DNA of 64,000 nucleotides from Craterostigma plantagineum (GCA_027422505.1 JAPQWV010000005.1:12529501-12593500), one strand, 5' to 3'. Counted from the stretch's first letter, positions 46,115 to 58,076 are shown. Notes: generated by a model from the sequence alone, not told the origin. Numbers and translations are program-made.

Positions 46115-47541
46115 GTGTTGTTGTCAACCAGGGAACATAAGACAGTGAATGAAGCCCTTGACGATGAATCGTGGGTGATTGCCATGAAAGAAGAGCTAGC
46201 ACAATTCGAAAAGAGCCAAGTGTGGACTCTTGTGGAAAGACCAAACGACAAGTCAATAATAGGCACGAAGTTGGTGTTTCGTAACAAGCTGGACGAAACG
46301 GTAATGTAAGACGGAACAAAGCCAGGTTATTTGCCAAAGGTTATTCCCAAGAAGAAGAATCAAGAAACCTTTGCACCCGTAGCTAGGCTTGAGTCAATAT
46401 GCATTTTACTTGCATATGCATCTTTTAAGAGATTCAACCTTTTTCAAATGGACGTGAAAAGTGCATTTTTAAATGGTTTTATAAATGAGGAACTTTTTGT
46501 CGAGCAACCTCCCGGTTTTGAAAAAGAAGAATTTTCGAATCACGTTTTCAAATTAAACAAAGCTTTTTATATGGTTTAAAACAGGCCCCTAGGGCATGGC
46601 TGAAAGATTGAGTAGATTTTTACTAGACATGGGCTTTACAACAGGAACAATAGATAACACTGTTTATAAAATGCGAGTGGAATCACATACTACTTGTACA
46701 GATATACGTTGATGATATCATATTTGGCAGTACTGACATCACTCTTTGCCAGAATTTTTCTAAGTCTATGCAACAGGAATTTGAGATGAGCCTAATGGGA
46801 GAACTCACGTACTTCCTTGGATTGCAAATCAAGCAATTGGACACGGGAACATTCATATCTCAAACGAAGTACACGAAGGAAATACTTGAAAAATTCGGAA
46901 TGGCTGATTCCAAGGTACTTCCCACGCCTATTCATCAGACCGCCAAAATTAATAGTGATGAGCAAGGAACGCCCTTTGGCCAAACTAAGTATAGAGGTAT
47001 GATCGGAAGTTTGCTCTACCTTACGCCAAGCAGACCCGATATCATGTTTGCTACTGGTCTATGTTCTAGATATCAATCGAGTCCTAGGGAATCACACTTG
47101 ACAGCAGTCAAGCGGATACTTAGATATTTGAAAGGAACAATCAATTTTGGAATGTGGTACCCAAATTCCAAGGAATTCCCATTAATGGGATACTCGGACG
47201 CTGATTATGCCGGTTCTAGAGAAGATAGGAAAAGCACTAGTGCTACTTGCCAATTACTAGGGAATTCCCTTGTAACTTGGTCCAGTTTGAAACAAAATGC
47301 CGTCGCCCTTCCACAATCGAAGCAAAATATATGGCCTTAGGAAATTGTTCTCGGAAAATCCTTTGGATGAAACAGACCTTGAGTGATTACAGTTTAAGGT
47401 ACGACCAAATTCCTAGTTTATGTGATAGTACTAGTGCCATTAGTATCAATAAGAATCTCGTACACCACTCTCGAACTAAGCACATAGAGGTGAAACATCA
47501 TTTATTCGAGATCATGTTCTGAAAGGGAATATCAGCGTGAA
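46115..47541 (+). pseudogene. Copia-C reverse transcriptase and most of RNase H
   Basis: RT begins MKEELAQFEKSQVWTLVERP and continues after frameshifts (near 46310 and 46580) through MDVKSAFLNGFINEELFVEQ, LVQIYVDDIIFGST (catalytic box at about 46690-46735) and FLGLQIKQLDTGTFISQTK. RNase H shows GYSDADYAGSREDRKSTSA and DSTSAISINKNLVHHSRTKH. A frameshift near 47310 lies in the STIEAKYMAL block. The gene is cut at 47541 by Gypsy-2 and its last residues are at 56386-56496. Confidence 0.87.
47537..47541. repeat. Target-site duplication (gtgaa) of Gypsy-2
   Basis: gtgaa at 47537-47541 is repeated exactly at 56386-56390. Joining across one copy restores the RNase H frame of Copia-C. Confidence 0.93.
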
Positions 47542-50059
47542 TGTAACGACCCTACTTCTTAAATACGTATTTTGGCGGGTTTTACGCAGCGTAAGCAGCG
47601 GATACCCCATTTAATAAAAACTTTTTATTACATAATAATATTCAAGTACTGGGCCGAAGCCCAAAAGTCTAAACCCGTAAATAAAAAAAATTGTTTTACA
47701 ACACACATATTATTGTATTAGACCGAAGCCCAAATAGTAACAATACGAAACATGAATGAAATACTCCACAGGTCGCGTTCCATGTACTGCCCCGCACTCA
47801 AAAGACCGTGGAGTCACCGCCATCAGCCGCCTCACCTACATACGTAAACCCTGAGCTTTTGCCCAGTAGATGAAAGCATGCAATGCAAATGCTCTCACAC
47901 CCCAATCCCGACATAACTCACAAAATACACGCTCGACTCTTTTCTCATATCTCATTTCATCACTTCACATCACATCAGGGCCCGAGGCTTAGGTACTAAA
48001 GGCAACACGCGCGCGCAGGGGTCCGTAGCTCGGGAGGCCCCACTCCCCACAAGGGTCAGTAGCTCGGGAGGCCCACTCCCCACATCTCAATCATATAGTG
48101 CGCCTTAGTCCCAACCTCAACTCATACCATTCGACAACCATCACTCGGTCATAAACTACCCCACTCATCAACACTATACAATGTCACCGTGACTACGCAC
48201 GATTCTCTCCCCTCATAACACGTGTATGCAAATGTCATGCAAGTAAAATGCAATACATAAAAATGCAAATCTTCATATCATGTATCGGCCCGAGGTATCA
48301 GCTTGGCCCGATCCGAAAACTATCGTACGCTAAATAATCGGGCCCAAAGCCCGCGTTCCGAATTACTCGGCCCGAAACCTTCTCATCGATCTCTCCCCGA
48401 AATTTCACTAAGAGTTCCCAAAATTTAATCCTTTTCACTTTATTTAACACCCTAATTTCAAAATTGGTCCCTAATTTAATATATTTTAAAATTCTATTGT
48501 CCAACTTTCAAAATATCACTTAAATTTCTAATTTAAAAATATCTTTCTAAATTTTTGCATTTAAAACTCCAAAATTTCATAGTTTACTTTTAAGGATCTG
48601 AAAATTTTCCTAAGTTTCAGATCTGCCCCAAATCTTTAAAATTTCAGATCTGCCCCGAAAGTTTATATTTATTTTAAAATCTCCCCTGTTGGGATTTTAC
48701 ATTCTCAGCTCCCAGATTTGAAACTTTTCAATCTAGTCCCCGAATTTTTGAAAATTACACAAAGGACCCCAATTATTTATTCCGAATTTTACATATGTCC
48801 TAAAAAACTTTACAACACAGACTCCCTGGATTTTGTAAAATTTCGATTAAGTTCCAAAATTTTAAAAATAATTATTTTATACGGCTGTTTTGCGACAGTT
48901 TTGGATTTCTCAATGATCACAAGGTAAACGATGTCCGATGGACCTGAAATTTTAACCACAGATAAAGGACTTGCAAATCTTAATTCTGTTCAAAGGAATT
49001 TTTAAGCTGAAGTCTAGATTGTGAGATATGAATTTTTTTGAACCTCTTGGCCGAAATGGATAAAGAAAACCCTAGAAAACCCTAATTCTCCCCAAGTTTT
49101 GCTCTATCCTCTTAATCTAAAGTCCTCTTTCCCTATTTCCAAATATCAATAGATCTAAAAATACTCAATCTCGTGCTCCCTAAGATAACCAACGAAAAAT
49201 TCATGCAAGCAAATTATTATTATCACATAAACACGAAGAATTCGATGAATAACATGCAAAACACGTAAAATTCACAAATCCTATATTGTTTACGTATGTA
49301 GGTGATCTTCACCTACCTTAATTCCGTAGAGCGCTACGTTACGGGTTGTTTCGTGTGATCCCGACCCTAGAGTTTTCGATCCCGAGCTCCTCCTCGCCCG
49401 CGAGCTTCTCCCTCTTCTCCTTCTTTTCTTCCTCTCTTTTTCTTTCTTTTTTTTTCCTTTCTCTCTTCTTCCTCTCCCTCACGGCTGCTCTCCCTCTTTC
49501 CCTTCCTTTTTTTTTCTTCCTTTTCTCTTTTTCCTCTCTCCCTCTCTCACGGCTTATCTTCTCTTCTCTCTCCCTATTTTCTTAGCCTTATTTATCTTTG
49601 TCCTTAGATGTATTAGATCTTGTCTTTATGCAATTATGGGGTGGCAATAGGTGTATTTGATTTAATTACTAATTAGGTGGTGAAGTGTAGTATTTTGTTT
49701 ATTGTGTCTTGTTTTTATTGCATTAATGGGGTGGCATTATTGTACTAAAGTTGGATTAAATATATGGTGAGGTGATGAGGAGACCTTAACGTGGCCTCCT
49801 ATATTATTATTATTTTTTATTAATTATTATTGTTATTTTATATTATTTGGCCAAATTTCCTAACCCTTAATCTATCTCACACAATTGGGCCATTATTCTC
49901 CATTTGACCTATAATCATTTTCGGCCCCTTTCATATTTTTCGGGTCCAATTCTAAATTCTTGACTCGGCTCGGGAAAAATCGGTGTATGTTCGAAAATCG
50001 ACTCCACACATTCCGAATATTATAGAAATAATCCCGTATTAAATTTTACGGGTATTACA
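47542..50059 (-). repeat. 3' LTR of Gypsy-2 (2518 bp)
   Basis: Plus-strand ends tgtaacgaccctac and acgggtattaca. It contains a 33-bp or so tandem duplication with agctcgggaggcccactcc (48020-48085) and a long pyrimidine-only tract at 49405-49548. It lacks about 35 bp near 48805 that the right copy has. Noncoding; the open frames here are low-complexity. Confidence 0.93.
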
Positions 50060-50070
50060 TCCTCCCCCCT
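50060..50070 (-). promoter_or_regulatory. Polypurine tract of Gypsy-2
   Basis: In element orientation AAGGGGGGAGGA immediately precedes the 3' LTR TGTAATACCCG. Confidence 0.8.
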
Positions 50071-50092
50071 TACAAGAATTTCGTCCCCGAAA

Positions 50093-51652
50093 TTACATCG
50101 AAAGAAATAATTCGGGATAATGATTCTTCATATCGTCCTCTCGTTCCCATGTTGCTTCCTCAACCGCATGGTTTCGCCACAGTACCTTGACTAGCGGAAT
50201 GTTCTTGTTCCAAAGTCGTTTTACCTCGTGCATTAGGATATCTACCGGTTCTTCTTCGTAGCTCAGATCCGGTTTGAGTTGTTGATAGAGGGATTCATTC
50301 TCTAGCACGTGGTTCGGATTTGAGACATATTTACGTAAGCTCGATACGTGAAATACGTCGTGGAATTGGGCTAGCGAAGCTGGCAACTCTAGTTGATATG
50401 CGACTTCTCCGACTCTCTTAAGGATTTGGAACGGACCAATGTACCTCGGACTGAGCTTGCCCTTCTTTCCGAATCTTTTCACGCCTCTCATAGGAGATAT
50501 CTTCAAGAACACCCGATCGCTTTCCGAGAACTCGAGCGGCCTTCGTCGTTGATCAGCATAGCTCTTCTGACGACTTTGGGCTGTCTGCATTCTTTCTCGG
50601 ATTTTGGTGACCGCCTCCGTCATTTCTCGTATCATATCGGGACCTAAGAGTGCTCGCTCACCGATCTCGTCCCAGTGTATCGGGGATCGGCATTTGCGCC
50701 CGTATAAAGCTTCGTACGGTGCCATCCCGATTGACGAATGATAACTGTTGTTATACGAAAATTCGATCAGAGGAAGAAATTTGCTCCAGTTCCCTTTGAA
50801 GTCTAGGACACAGGCTCGGAGCATATCTTTGAGGGTCTGAATCGTTCGTTCTGAATTCCCGTCGGTTTGGGGATGATAAGCGGAGCTGAACGAATGCTTC
50901 GTCCCCATTGCTTTCTGTAAGCTCATCCAGAACTTGGACAGAAATCTCGAATCTCGATCCGAGACGATGGACGAAGGAATCCCGTGAAGTCGAACAATTT
51001 CTTGAATATACAATTCAGCATGTTGCTCCAGGGAGAAAGTCGAACAAATAGGTAGAAAATGGGCGGATTTGGTTAATCGATCTACAGTTACCCAAATGAC
51101 GTCGTGGCCTTTCACAGTTTTCGGCAAGCCGACGACAAAGTCCATGCTAATATGATCCCATTACCACTCGGGAATAGACAAGGATTGCAGCATCCCTGCC
51201 GGCCTCTGATGTTCCGCCTTGACTTGTTGGCAAGTGAGACACTGGCTTACGAACGTCGCAATGTCTCCCTTCATTCCCGACCACCAGTATGTCTCTCGTA
51301 AATCTCGGTACATCTTCGTGGCTCCAGGGTGTACTGAGTATGTAGTGGTGTGTGCCTCCGTCATTATGGTATTTCGGAGTCCTACACTATCGGGTACGTA
51401 CAAGCGATTGTTATAGAATAAGATCCCGTCTCCTCGTAACTTGAATTCTGTTGAAGTCTCGGTTCTTTGCTCGCTTGTCAATTTCAGATAAAGCTCGTCT
51501 TGCTCCTGAGCTTTCTTGATCTGCTCCAGCAACGTATGTTGAAGAGTTAACGCCGCCATTCTAGCCTCGATTTCGCCAAAATTGATCACTTCCACATTAA
51601 GCTGGTGGAGTTCGGTGTTGATTGCTTTTCGACTCAAAGCATCAGCGACCAT
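50093..51652 (-). pseudogene. Gypsy-2 integrase with chromodomain, one in-frame stop
   Basis: One frame covers the RNase H end ([18 protein letters not shown]), the HHCC zinc domain (HTTTYSVHPGATKMYRDL and CLTCQQVKAEHQRPAG), and the core with VDRLTKSAHF, SDRDSRFLSKFW and PQTDGNSERTIQTL (D, D, E). Next come [17 protein letters not shown] and a complete chromodomain ([12 protein letters not shown] through [12 protein letters not shown]). The only lesion is a TAA at 51161 in place of a residue in EWxWDHI. The portion after it (51145-50093, 350 codons) is fully open, making this the best-preserved pol domain in the window. Confidence 0.93.
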
Positions 51653-52125
51653 GTTTCCTTGCCTGGGTGATAATTAATCACACAGTCGTAGTCTTTAACG
51701 AGCTCTAGCCAACGTCGTTGCCTCATATTTAACTCATTCTGGGTGAAGAAGTATTTCAGGCTCTTATGGTCGGTGCAGATCTCGCACCGTTCCCCGTAGA
51801 GATAATGACGCCAGATGTTTTTTTTTGGGCGAACACAACTGCTGCGAGTTCCAGATCATGATTGGGATAATTCTTCTCATACGGTTTGACTTGTCGGGAG
51901 GCTTATGCATTTACCTTCCCGTTCTGTATCGACACGCATACCCAAGCCATTCTTTTAGAGGCGTCACTGTATACCGATAATCCTTCGGTACCAGAGGGGA
52001 TTGCGAGAACAAGAGCTATTGTCAGTCATTTCTTCAACTCCTGGAAAATCTTTTCACAAGCTTCCGTCCATTTAAGTGGGACTTTCTTCTTCGAAATTGA
52101 AGAAACTACGCTGAGAAGTTCGCGA
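51653..52125 (-). pseudogene. Gypsy-2 RNase H remnant
   Basis: Decayed frames show [40 protein letters not shown] and WTEACEKIFQELK. Frameshifts near 51655 and 51820 and several stops are present. Homology to Gypsy RT/RNase H stops near 52125, where the foreign segment begins. Confidence 0.82.
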
Positions 52126-52869
52126 TGAGCAGCTACCGTTGGATCCAAGATGGCGCGATCTAATGGTCAGGATTTGAAAGCTGAAGATTTTAGTTTGTAG
52201 GATATCGCACGAAAAGATCGACAGATGAAAGCGAAGGTGCTATTTCACTTTTAGAGTTGCATGCGATTCTTGCTCTAAGACGCGGCAATGCAAGACCACG
52301 TGGCGACTTGTGGAGCGTTCGATTGGGTAAAATGGACGGTGAAGATAAATTGTGGATTCGCACTTAAAATATGATTTTGAACTCATAAGTGTCACATTTC
52401 ACCTTCTCTAGCATGTAACTTCTTTTCGAGTGAACATCACCGTTAGGTGAAATCACTAGAGTTGTAGAAGGGATTGAGATCTGTAACTTTCGTGTTATGA
52501 TCAATAAGAAAGGAAGCTTGGTTGACCCGTGGACATAGACTGAAGTTCAGCCGTGTTTGTGCTTTACTTCGCCGTACTTTTTCATTGATGCAACAGCGTA
52601 GTCTAAGCTGTGCATGTAATTACGGCATTGATTTAAACATGAGCTCAATTTCTTTTGTCGTAATGGATATCAACATCTTTCTTCGAGATTTCAGAATAGA
52701 TTTTTGGTGATAATAAATCCAATGCGATTTTCTTCATGCGCGTAATTTCTCAATTCGAATTACGGCATTCGAAGAAAAATCTGATCTCGAAATTTATGAA
52801 ACTTATCTTTATACGGCGTTCGAAGAAAACTCGAAATTAATGATGCTTATCCTTCACTTCACTCACGCC

Positions 52870-52877
52870 TATAAATA
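52870..52877 (+). promoter_or_regulatory. TATA box of the foreign segment
   Basis: TATAAATA, with the first ATG of the ORF about 70 bases downstream and a CA-rich leader between them. This is a typical plant Pol II arrangement. Confidence 0.5.
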
Positions 52878-52944
52878 GGTACTTGATGCACGCTAGTTTG
52901 CACCACAACACAATTCTCTCCAACCACATCATTTAAACTTCGAA

Positions 52945-53325
52945 ATGTATAACCTTGGAGGAAATGCGGATCGTGAGGATGTCCCTCAAGAACCCTTTTG
53001 GAGAGAAAATCTTGAAAGGCTCAAATTCGAGTTATTCACCCTTTTGGCTTTGCTCGCAGTGGTGAGCCATTTTTGTGGTGTGGGTTGCTACTCACTGCAC
53101 TTGCATCTAATTTGTGAAATGTTAAGTCATGGGAAGTCGTGTCTTGTTCGGGGCGTATCGGAAGAAGACGCCGGCAGAACTTCCCGAACGTCGTCGATGT
53201 TTTATCTTCTATTTTTTTTTTTGTATTCGGGTTGTAATATGATTTTCAGTTATGTAATCGTTATGCATCGACTATATCATGTTTTCTCTACATCCTCGTC
53301 TCATTTCCTAAATTTCTACAACTAA
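52945..53325 (+). CDS. Small ORF of unknown function (126 aa) behind a TATA box
   Basis: Starts MYNLGGNADREDVPQEPFWR with an acidic/hydrophilic N-terminus, then a hydrophobic stretch (LFTLLALLAVVSHFCGVGCY) at residues 36-55 or so, and a second hydrophobic stretch (FYLLFFFLYSGCN) encoded partly by the T-rich tract. I recognise no family. A possible intron starts at gtgagc (53065) and ends near ttaag (53126), which would switch the downstream frame. The C-terminal third may therefore be untranslated. A real protein is possible but unproven. Confidence 0.3.
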   Translation: MYNLGGNADREDVPQEPFWRENLERLKFELFTLLALLAVVSHFCGVGCYSLHLHLICEMLSHGKSCLVRGVSEEDAGRTSRTSSMFYLLFFFLYSGCNMIFSYVIVMHRLYHVFSTSSSHFLNFYN

Positions 53326-53460
53326 CCCATGTTTCTCTACGTCATCGTTTCATTTTCGAAATTGTATACAAGCCCCGAATTTAAAAATTTAATATTGTTC
53401 GACTCTCTTTTATTTCGCTGTTTATTTATTTTTTTTTAACTTCCCGGATTTCAGCTTGGT

Positions 53461-53829
53461 CCGATTCGGTCAAGCCCAAATTTTGAAAAGGCCCAAAATT
53501 TAAATTTCGCCAAATTTCCTAATTGACCCTAATTTTTTTTTACCTGAATTTCAAAGCAACCCCAAATTCGATTAAAAGATCCGAATTCTGATCATTCTCT
53601 TCCTACCTTAATTCAATCGAGATTCTCCTACCAATCTAAGTATAAAGGTACGAAATCTCTAACTTTCGAACACATCCAGGAGCGCATAAAATTCACACAA
53701 ATATTCACGTAAAGCATATATCAGAAAATCGTAAAGCACATAATTACGTATTAAACTTACAGGCGTGGGCTGATCCTCCAGGCTTTTGAGCGGCAGTACA
53801 TGGACAGTCTACAGAACCTATAACCTAAC
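53461..53829 (-). other. Gypsy-2 5' leader
   Basis: Noncoding, AT-rich. The segment tggacagtctacagaacct near 53800 is shared with the Gypsy-1 leader. No gag sequence remains. Confidence 0.65.
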
Positions 53830-53841
53830 GCTCTGATACCA
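53830..53841 (-). promoter_or_regulatory. Primer-binding site of Gypsy-2 (initiator tRNA-Met)
   Basis: TGGTATCAGAGC in element orientation, three bases from the right LTR. Confidence 0.92.
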
Positions 53842-53844
53842 CCA

Positions 53845-56385
53845 TGACCCTACTTCTTAAATACGTATTTTGGCGGGTTTTACGCAGCGTAAGCAGCGGA
53901 TAGCCCATTTAATAAAAACTTTTTATTACATAATAATATTCAAGTACTGGGCCGAAGCCCAAAAGTCTAAACCCGTAAATAAAAAAAATTGTTTTACAAC
54001 ACATATTATTGTATTAGACCGAAGCCCAAATAGTAACAATACGAAACATGAATGAAATACTCCACAGGTCGCGTTCCATGTACTGCCCCGCACTCAAAAG
54101 ACCGTGGAGTCACCGCCATCAGCCGCCTCACCTACATACGTAAACCCTGAGCTTTTGCCCAGTAGATGAAAACATGCAATTGCAAATGCTCTCACACCCC
54201 AATCCCGACATAACTCACAAAATACACGCTCGACTCTTTTTTCATATCTCATTTCATCACATCACATCACATCAGGCTTAGGTACTAAAGGCAACACGCG
54301 CGCGCAGGGGTCCGTAGCTCGGGAGGCCCCACTCCCCACAAGGGTCAGTAGCTCGGGAGGCCCACTCCCCACATCTCAATCATATAGTGCGCCTTAGTCC
54401 TAACCTCAACTCATACCATTCGACAACCATCACTCGGTCATAAACTACCCCACTCATCAACACTATACAATGTCACCGTGACTACGCACGATTCTCTCTC
54501 CTCATAACACGTGTATGCAAATGTCATGCAAGTAAAATGCAATACTTAAAAATGCAAATCTTCATATCATGTATCGGCCCGAGGTATCAGCTTGGCCCGA
54601 TCCGAAAACTATCGTACGCTAAATAATCGGGCCCAAAGCCCGCGTTCCGAATTACTCGTCCCGAAACCTTCTCATCGATCTCTCCCCGGAATTTCACTAA
54701 GAGTTCCCAAAATTTAATCTTTTTCACTTTATTTAACACCCTAATTTCAAAATTGGTCCCTAATTTAATATATTTTAAAATTGTATTGTCCAACTTTCAA
54801 AATATCACTTAAATTTCTAATTTAAAAATATCTTTCTAAATTTTTGCATTTAAAACTCCAAAATTTCATAGTTTACTTTTAAGGATCTGAAAATTTTCCT
54901 AAGTTTCAGATCTGCCCCAAATCTTTAAAAATTTCCGATCTGCCCCAAAAGTTTATATTTATTTAAAAACCTCCCCTGTTGGGATTTTACATTCTCAGCT
55001 CCCAGATTTGAAACTTTTCAATCTAGTCCCCGAATTTTTTAAAATTACACAAAGGACCCCAATTATTTATTCCGAATTTTAAATATGTCCTAAAAAACTT
55101 TATATTTCTTCAAAAATATCCCCTATTCGGAATTTTACAACACAGACTCCCTGGATTTTGTAAAATTTCGATTAAGTTCCAAAATTTTAAAAATAATTAT
55201 TTTATACGGCTGTTTTGCGACAGTTTTGGATTTCTCAATGATCACAAGGTAAACGATGTCCGATGGACCTGAAATTTTAACCACAGATAAAGGACTTGCA
55301 AATCTTAATTCTATTCAAAGGAATTTTTAATCTGAAGTCTAGATTGTGAGATATGTATTTTTTTGAACCTCTTGGCCGAAATGGATAAAGAAAACCCTAG
55401 AAAACCCTAATTCTCCCCAAGTTTTGCTCTATCCTCTTAATCTAAAGTCCTCTTTCCCTATTTCCAAATATTCATAGATCTAAAAATACTCAATCTCGTG
55501 CTCCCTAAGATAACCAACGAAAAATTCATGCAAGCAAATTATTATTATCACATAAACACGAAGAATTCGATGAATAACATGCAAAACACGTAAAATTCAC
55601 AAATCCTATATTGTTTACGTATGTAGGTGATCTTCACCTACCTTAATTCCGTAGAGCGCTACGTTACGGGTTGTTTCGTGTGATCCCGACCCTAGAGTTT
55701 TCGATCCCGAGCTCCTCCTCGCCCGCGAGCTTCTCCCTCTTCTCCTTCTTTTCTTCCTCTCTTTTTCTTTCTTTTTTTTTTCCTTTCTCTCTTCTTCCTC
55801 TCCCTCACGGCTGCTCTCCCTCTTTCCCTTCCTTTTTTTTTTCTTCCTTTTCTCTTTTTCCTCTCTCCCTCTCTCACGGCTTATCTTCTCTTCTCTCTCC
55901 CTATTTTCTTAGCCTTATTTATCTTTGTCCTTAGATGTATTAGATCTTGTCTTTATGCAATTATGGGGTGGCAATAGGTGTATTTGATTTAATTACTAAT
56001 TAGGTGGTGAAGTGTAGTATTTTGTTTATTGTGTCTTGTTTTTATTGCATTAATGGGGTGACATTATTGTACTAAAGTTGGATTAAATATATGGTGAGGT
56101 GATGATGAGACCTTAACGTGGCCTCCTATATTATTATTATTTTTTATTAATTATTATTGTTATTTTATATTATTTGGCCAAAATTCCTAACCCTTAATCT
56201 ATCTCACACACTTGGGCCATTATTCTCCATTTGGCCTATAATCATTTTCGGCCCCTTTCATATTTTTCGGGTCCAATTCTAAATTCTTGACTCGGCTCGG
56301 GAAAAATCGGTGTATGTTCGAAAATCGACTGCACACATTCCGAATATTATAGAAATAATCCCGTATTAAATTTTACGGTATTACA
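53845..56385 (-). repeat. 5' LTR of Gypsy-2 (2541 bp)
   Basis: Direct repeat of 47542-50059. Its inner end reads tgaccctac, missing five bases relative to tgtaacgaccctac. It retains about 35 bp near 55105 that the left copy lost. The pyrimidine tract lies at 55730-55876. GTGAA follows. Confidence 0.93.
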
Positions 56386-56496
56386 GTGAACTTCGTAGGA
56401 ACTAATGATCAGCTGGATGATATCTTCACGAAACCTCTTATAGAGAGTTGATTCTGTGATATTCGTGATCGATTAGAAATTATTGAGCTCAAATAG
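56386..56496 (+). pseudogene. Copia-C RNase H C-terminus
   Basis: VNFVGTNDQLDDIFTKPLIE, then after one stop FCDIRDRLEIIELK, the normal end of copia RNase H. It is the direct continuation of the frame cut at 47541. Confidence 0.85.
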
Positions 56497-57323
56497 GAAA
56501 GGTGACTAGATAAGTTAGCCCTTAGTATCTCTTCGATCTTATCCTTTAGGATCTTTTCGGTTTTATCTCTTGATTCTATTGATATTTTTCTTGATTCTAC
56601 CTTCCTTATCTATCTTATTTCTTTTCATTCATGGGGAGAATATTTTCTCTCTAAATATATTTTCTTCGAGATTTATGTCAAAATCTATTTTCAGCCAAAA
56701 ATTCATTATTATTTTTTAACTCTGATCTTAAGTCCTTATTTTCTTCCTTAATCTCCGAGAGATATCATCTGATCTTCATTTAGTTCCATATAACGGGCAG
56801 TTTCTCCTTTTACCAATGATTTTTAGAATTCAAAGTTTGAAATCTTTTCCGTATCTGCCTCATGTCTAATCGATATCACATCTCTCCAAAATTCTTTTCA
56901 TTCTTATCCAAGTTTTCGGCCTTTATAATCATCCAATCTTTTCTTTCTTCAATTCATTCAACTCAAAGTCTTTCACTTCATTGTTTCGCTCCTCAATCCT
57001 TCGATCTCAATCGTGACGAAAACCAAAGGCGCCGGATGTGTCTCCGAAAAGAAGCAAAAGGCTGCTATGATCAACTCCCAACTCTCTCCAAAAGCCACTC
57101 ATTCGAAATCAGGAAGAAAAAAGATCAAGGGAGCGACGACGAGCAGGGATCCATAGCTGATTTGAAACGGAGTATCAAAGGCATCAAGGATGATAACAGA
57201 AAGAAGTTTGATGATATCTCACGGAACTTCAAAATGGTTAAAAAGTATTTGAAGGAGATCTCCACGGCTCTGAATATCGTTGAATCCTCATCTGCCTCAT
57301 CTGATAGCAATTCCAGCTCATAG
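56497..57323 (+). pseudogene. Copia-C tail with a short Lys/Ser-rich ORF
   Basis: After RNase H comes a pyrimidine-rich stretch, then an open frame at 56862-57323. Its C-terminal half (DLKRSIKGIKDDNRKKFDDI and MVKKYLKEISTALNIVESSS) is charged and probably coiled-coil. SIRE elements often carry an extra ORF here, and this may be its eroded C-terminus. It has no visible similarity to the Copia-A extra ORF. The N-terminal half of the frame (SFLSKFSAFIIIQSF) is probably not translated. Confidence 0.4.
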
Positions 57324-57454
57324 AACTTAATTCCCTTGTGATCTCCTAGCTCTAATATGATTAGCTCTAGTCTGCTAAGTTCTTTTCTCTTGCTGGTTTA
57401 TGGGTTTGAATGTCGTGGTTTGTTGCAGGTTTGGGTAGGTTGGTGGTGTTTGTG

Positions 57455-57490
57455 TCCCTCCTTTTTGATGCTGAAGAAGGAGAAGTTTGG
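57455..57490 (+). promoter_or_regulatory. Probable polypurine tract of Copia-C
   Basis: tttttgatgctgaagaagg followed by agaagtttggg resembles the TTTGATGxxxAAAGGGGGAGA tract that ends SIRE internal regions. The exact LTR start downstream is not certain. Confidence 0.45.
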
Positions 57491-57671
57491 GCAATTAATG
57501 CCTTATTTTGGTTTGGTGTCGGGTCGTTCACCTTTTTGGCCCTTAGGTATCTTGGAATGCGATTAATACTATCGTCTTTCTTTTTTATGCTTATGTCTTA
57601 ATCTCTCTGTCCTTGAGTTTGTGATTTGTTAAGGATTAAGAAATTCCACACATAGGCAGTGGGAGCAAACT

Positions 57672-57775
57672 GATATGATCTGATAATTTGCGACATTCCA
57701 TGGTAACTTGTGACATTCCATATGATATGATCTGATAATTTGCGACATTCCATGGTAACTTGTGACATTCCATAT
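57672..57775 (+). repeat. 52-bp tandem duplication in the Copia-C LTR
   Basis: Two identical units starting gatatgatctgataatttg, followed by a partial third copy (gatacgatctggtaattg). Confidence 0.9.
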
Positions 57776-58076
57776 GATACGATCTGGTAATTGCTAAATA
57801 TTTTTGCTGCTGTGCTTTGCATAGGAAGATTAGCAATTAGACAGGGGAGCATGCTATAAAACTTGATAAATCTATTTGCTCTGATAATATGTCACATGCC
57901 TTGATACTCAAACATGCTATGTGCTAAAATGGTTTCATATGGATTGTACTCATACATACTTGATATGTATGATCAACGATGTTTAAGTATGTAAAAATAT
58001 TCGATTTAGTGCTTAAGTGTGATTAAATTGTTAAGATAATCGAATTTGTGTGATCATTGCTTAACTAGAATATTGA

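Larger units (their letters stand above)
52126..53460 (+). other. Segment of unknown origin inside Gypsy-2 with promoter-like sequence and a small ORF
   Basis: It resembles none of the retroelement domains I can recognise. It contains a direct repeat (two copies of a roughly 50-bp unit with attcgaagaaaa and ctcgaaat, near 52760 and 52805), a good TATA box (ctataaatag at 52869) and a pyrimidine/CA-rich leader (cacaattctctccaacc). An ATG follows at 52945. A T-rich stretch and attcgggttgtaatatg at 53210-53245 could be a 3' end. It sits exactly where gag, protease and RT are missing. It may be a captured host fragment or another small element. I do not recognise it. Confidence 0.45.
47542..56385 (-). 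mobile_element. Gypsy-2: Tekay-type Gypsy, gag-protease-RT replaced by a foreign segment
   Basis: LTRs at 47542-50059 and 53845-56385, primer-binding site, polypurine tract and exact GTGAA duplication define the minus-strand insertion. Only integrase with chromodomain and part of RNase H remain (50093 to about 52125). Between about 52126 and 53460 is an unrelated sequence with its own TATA box and a small ORF. The leader follows. LTRs are very similar, with the main differences a 35-bp or so deletion in the left copy and a 5-bp loss at the inner end of the right one, so the insertion is fairly recent. With no gag or RT it must have been mobilised in trans, or was deleted after insertion. Confidence 0.9.

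Noticed and set aside
48298..48504. Minus-strand frame of 68 codons repeated at 54587-54793
   Set aside because: The duplication is simply the two LTRs of Gypsy-2. No domain or start context.
49346..49585. Ser/Phe/Leu-rich frame that resembles a membrane protein (also at 55671)
   Set aside because: Produced by the pyrimidine tract of the Gypsy-2 LTR. Low complexity, present in both LTRs and noncoding.
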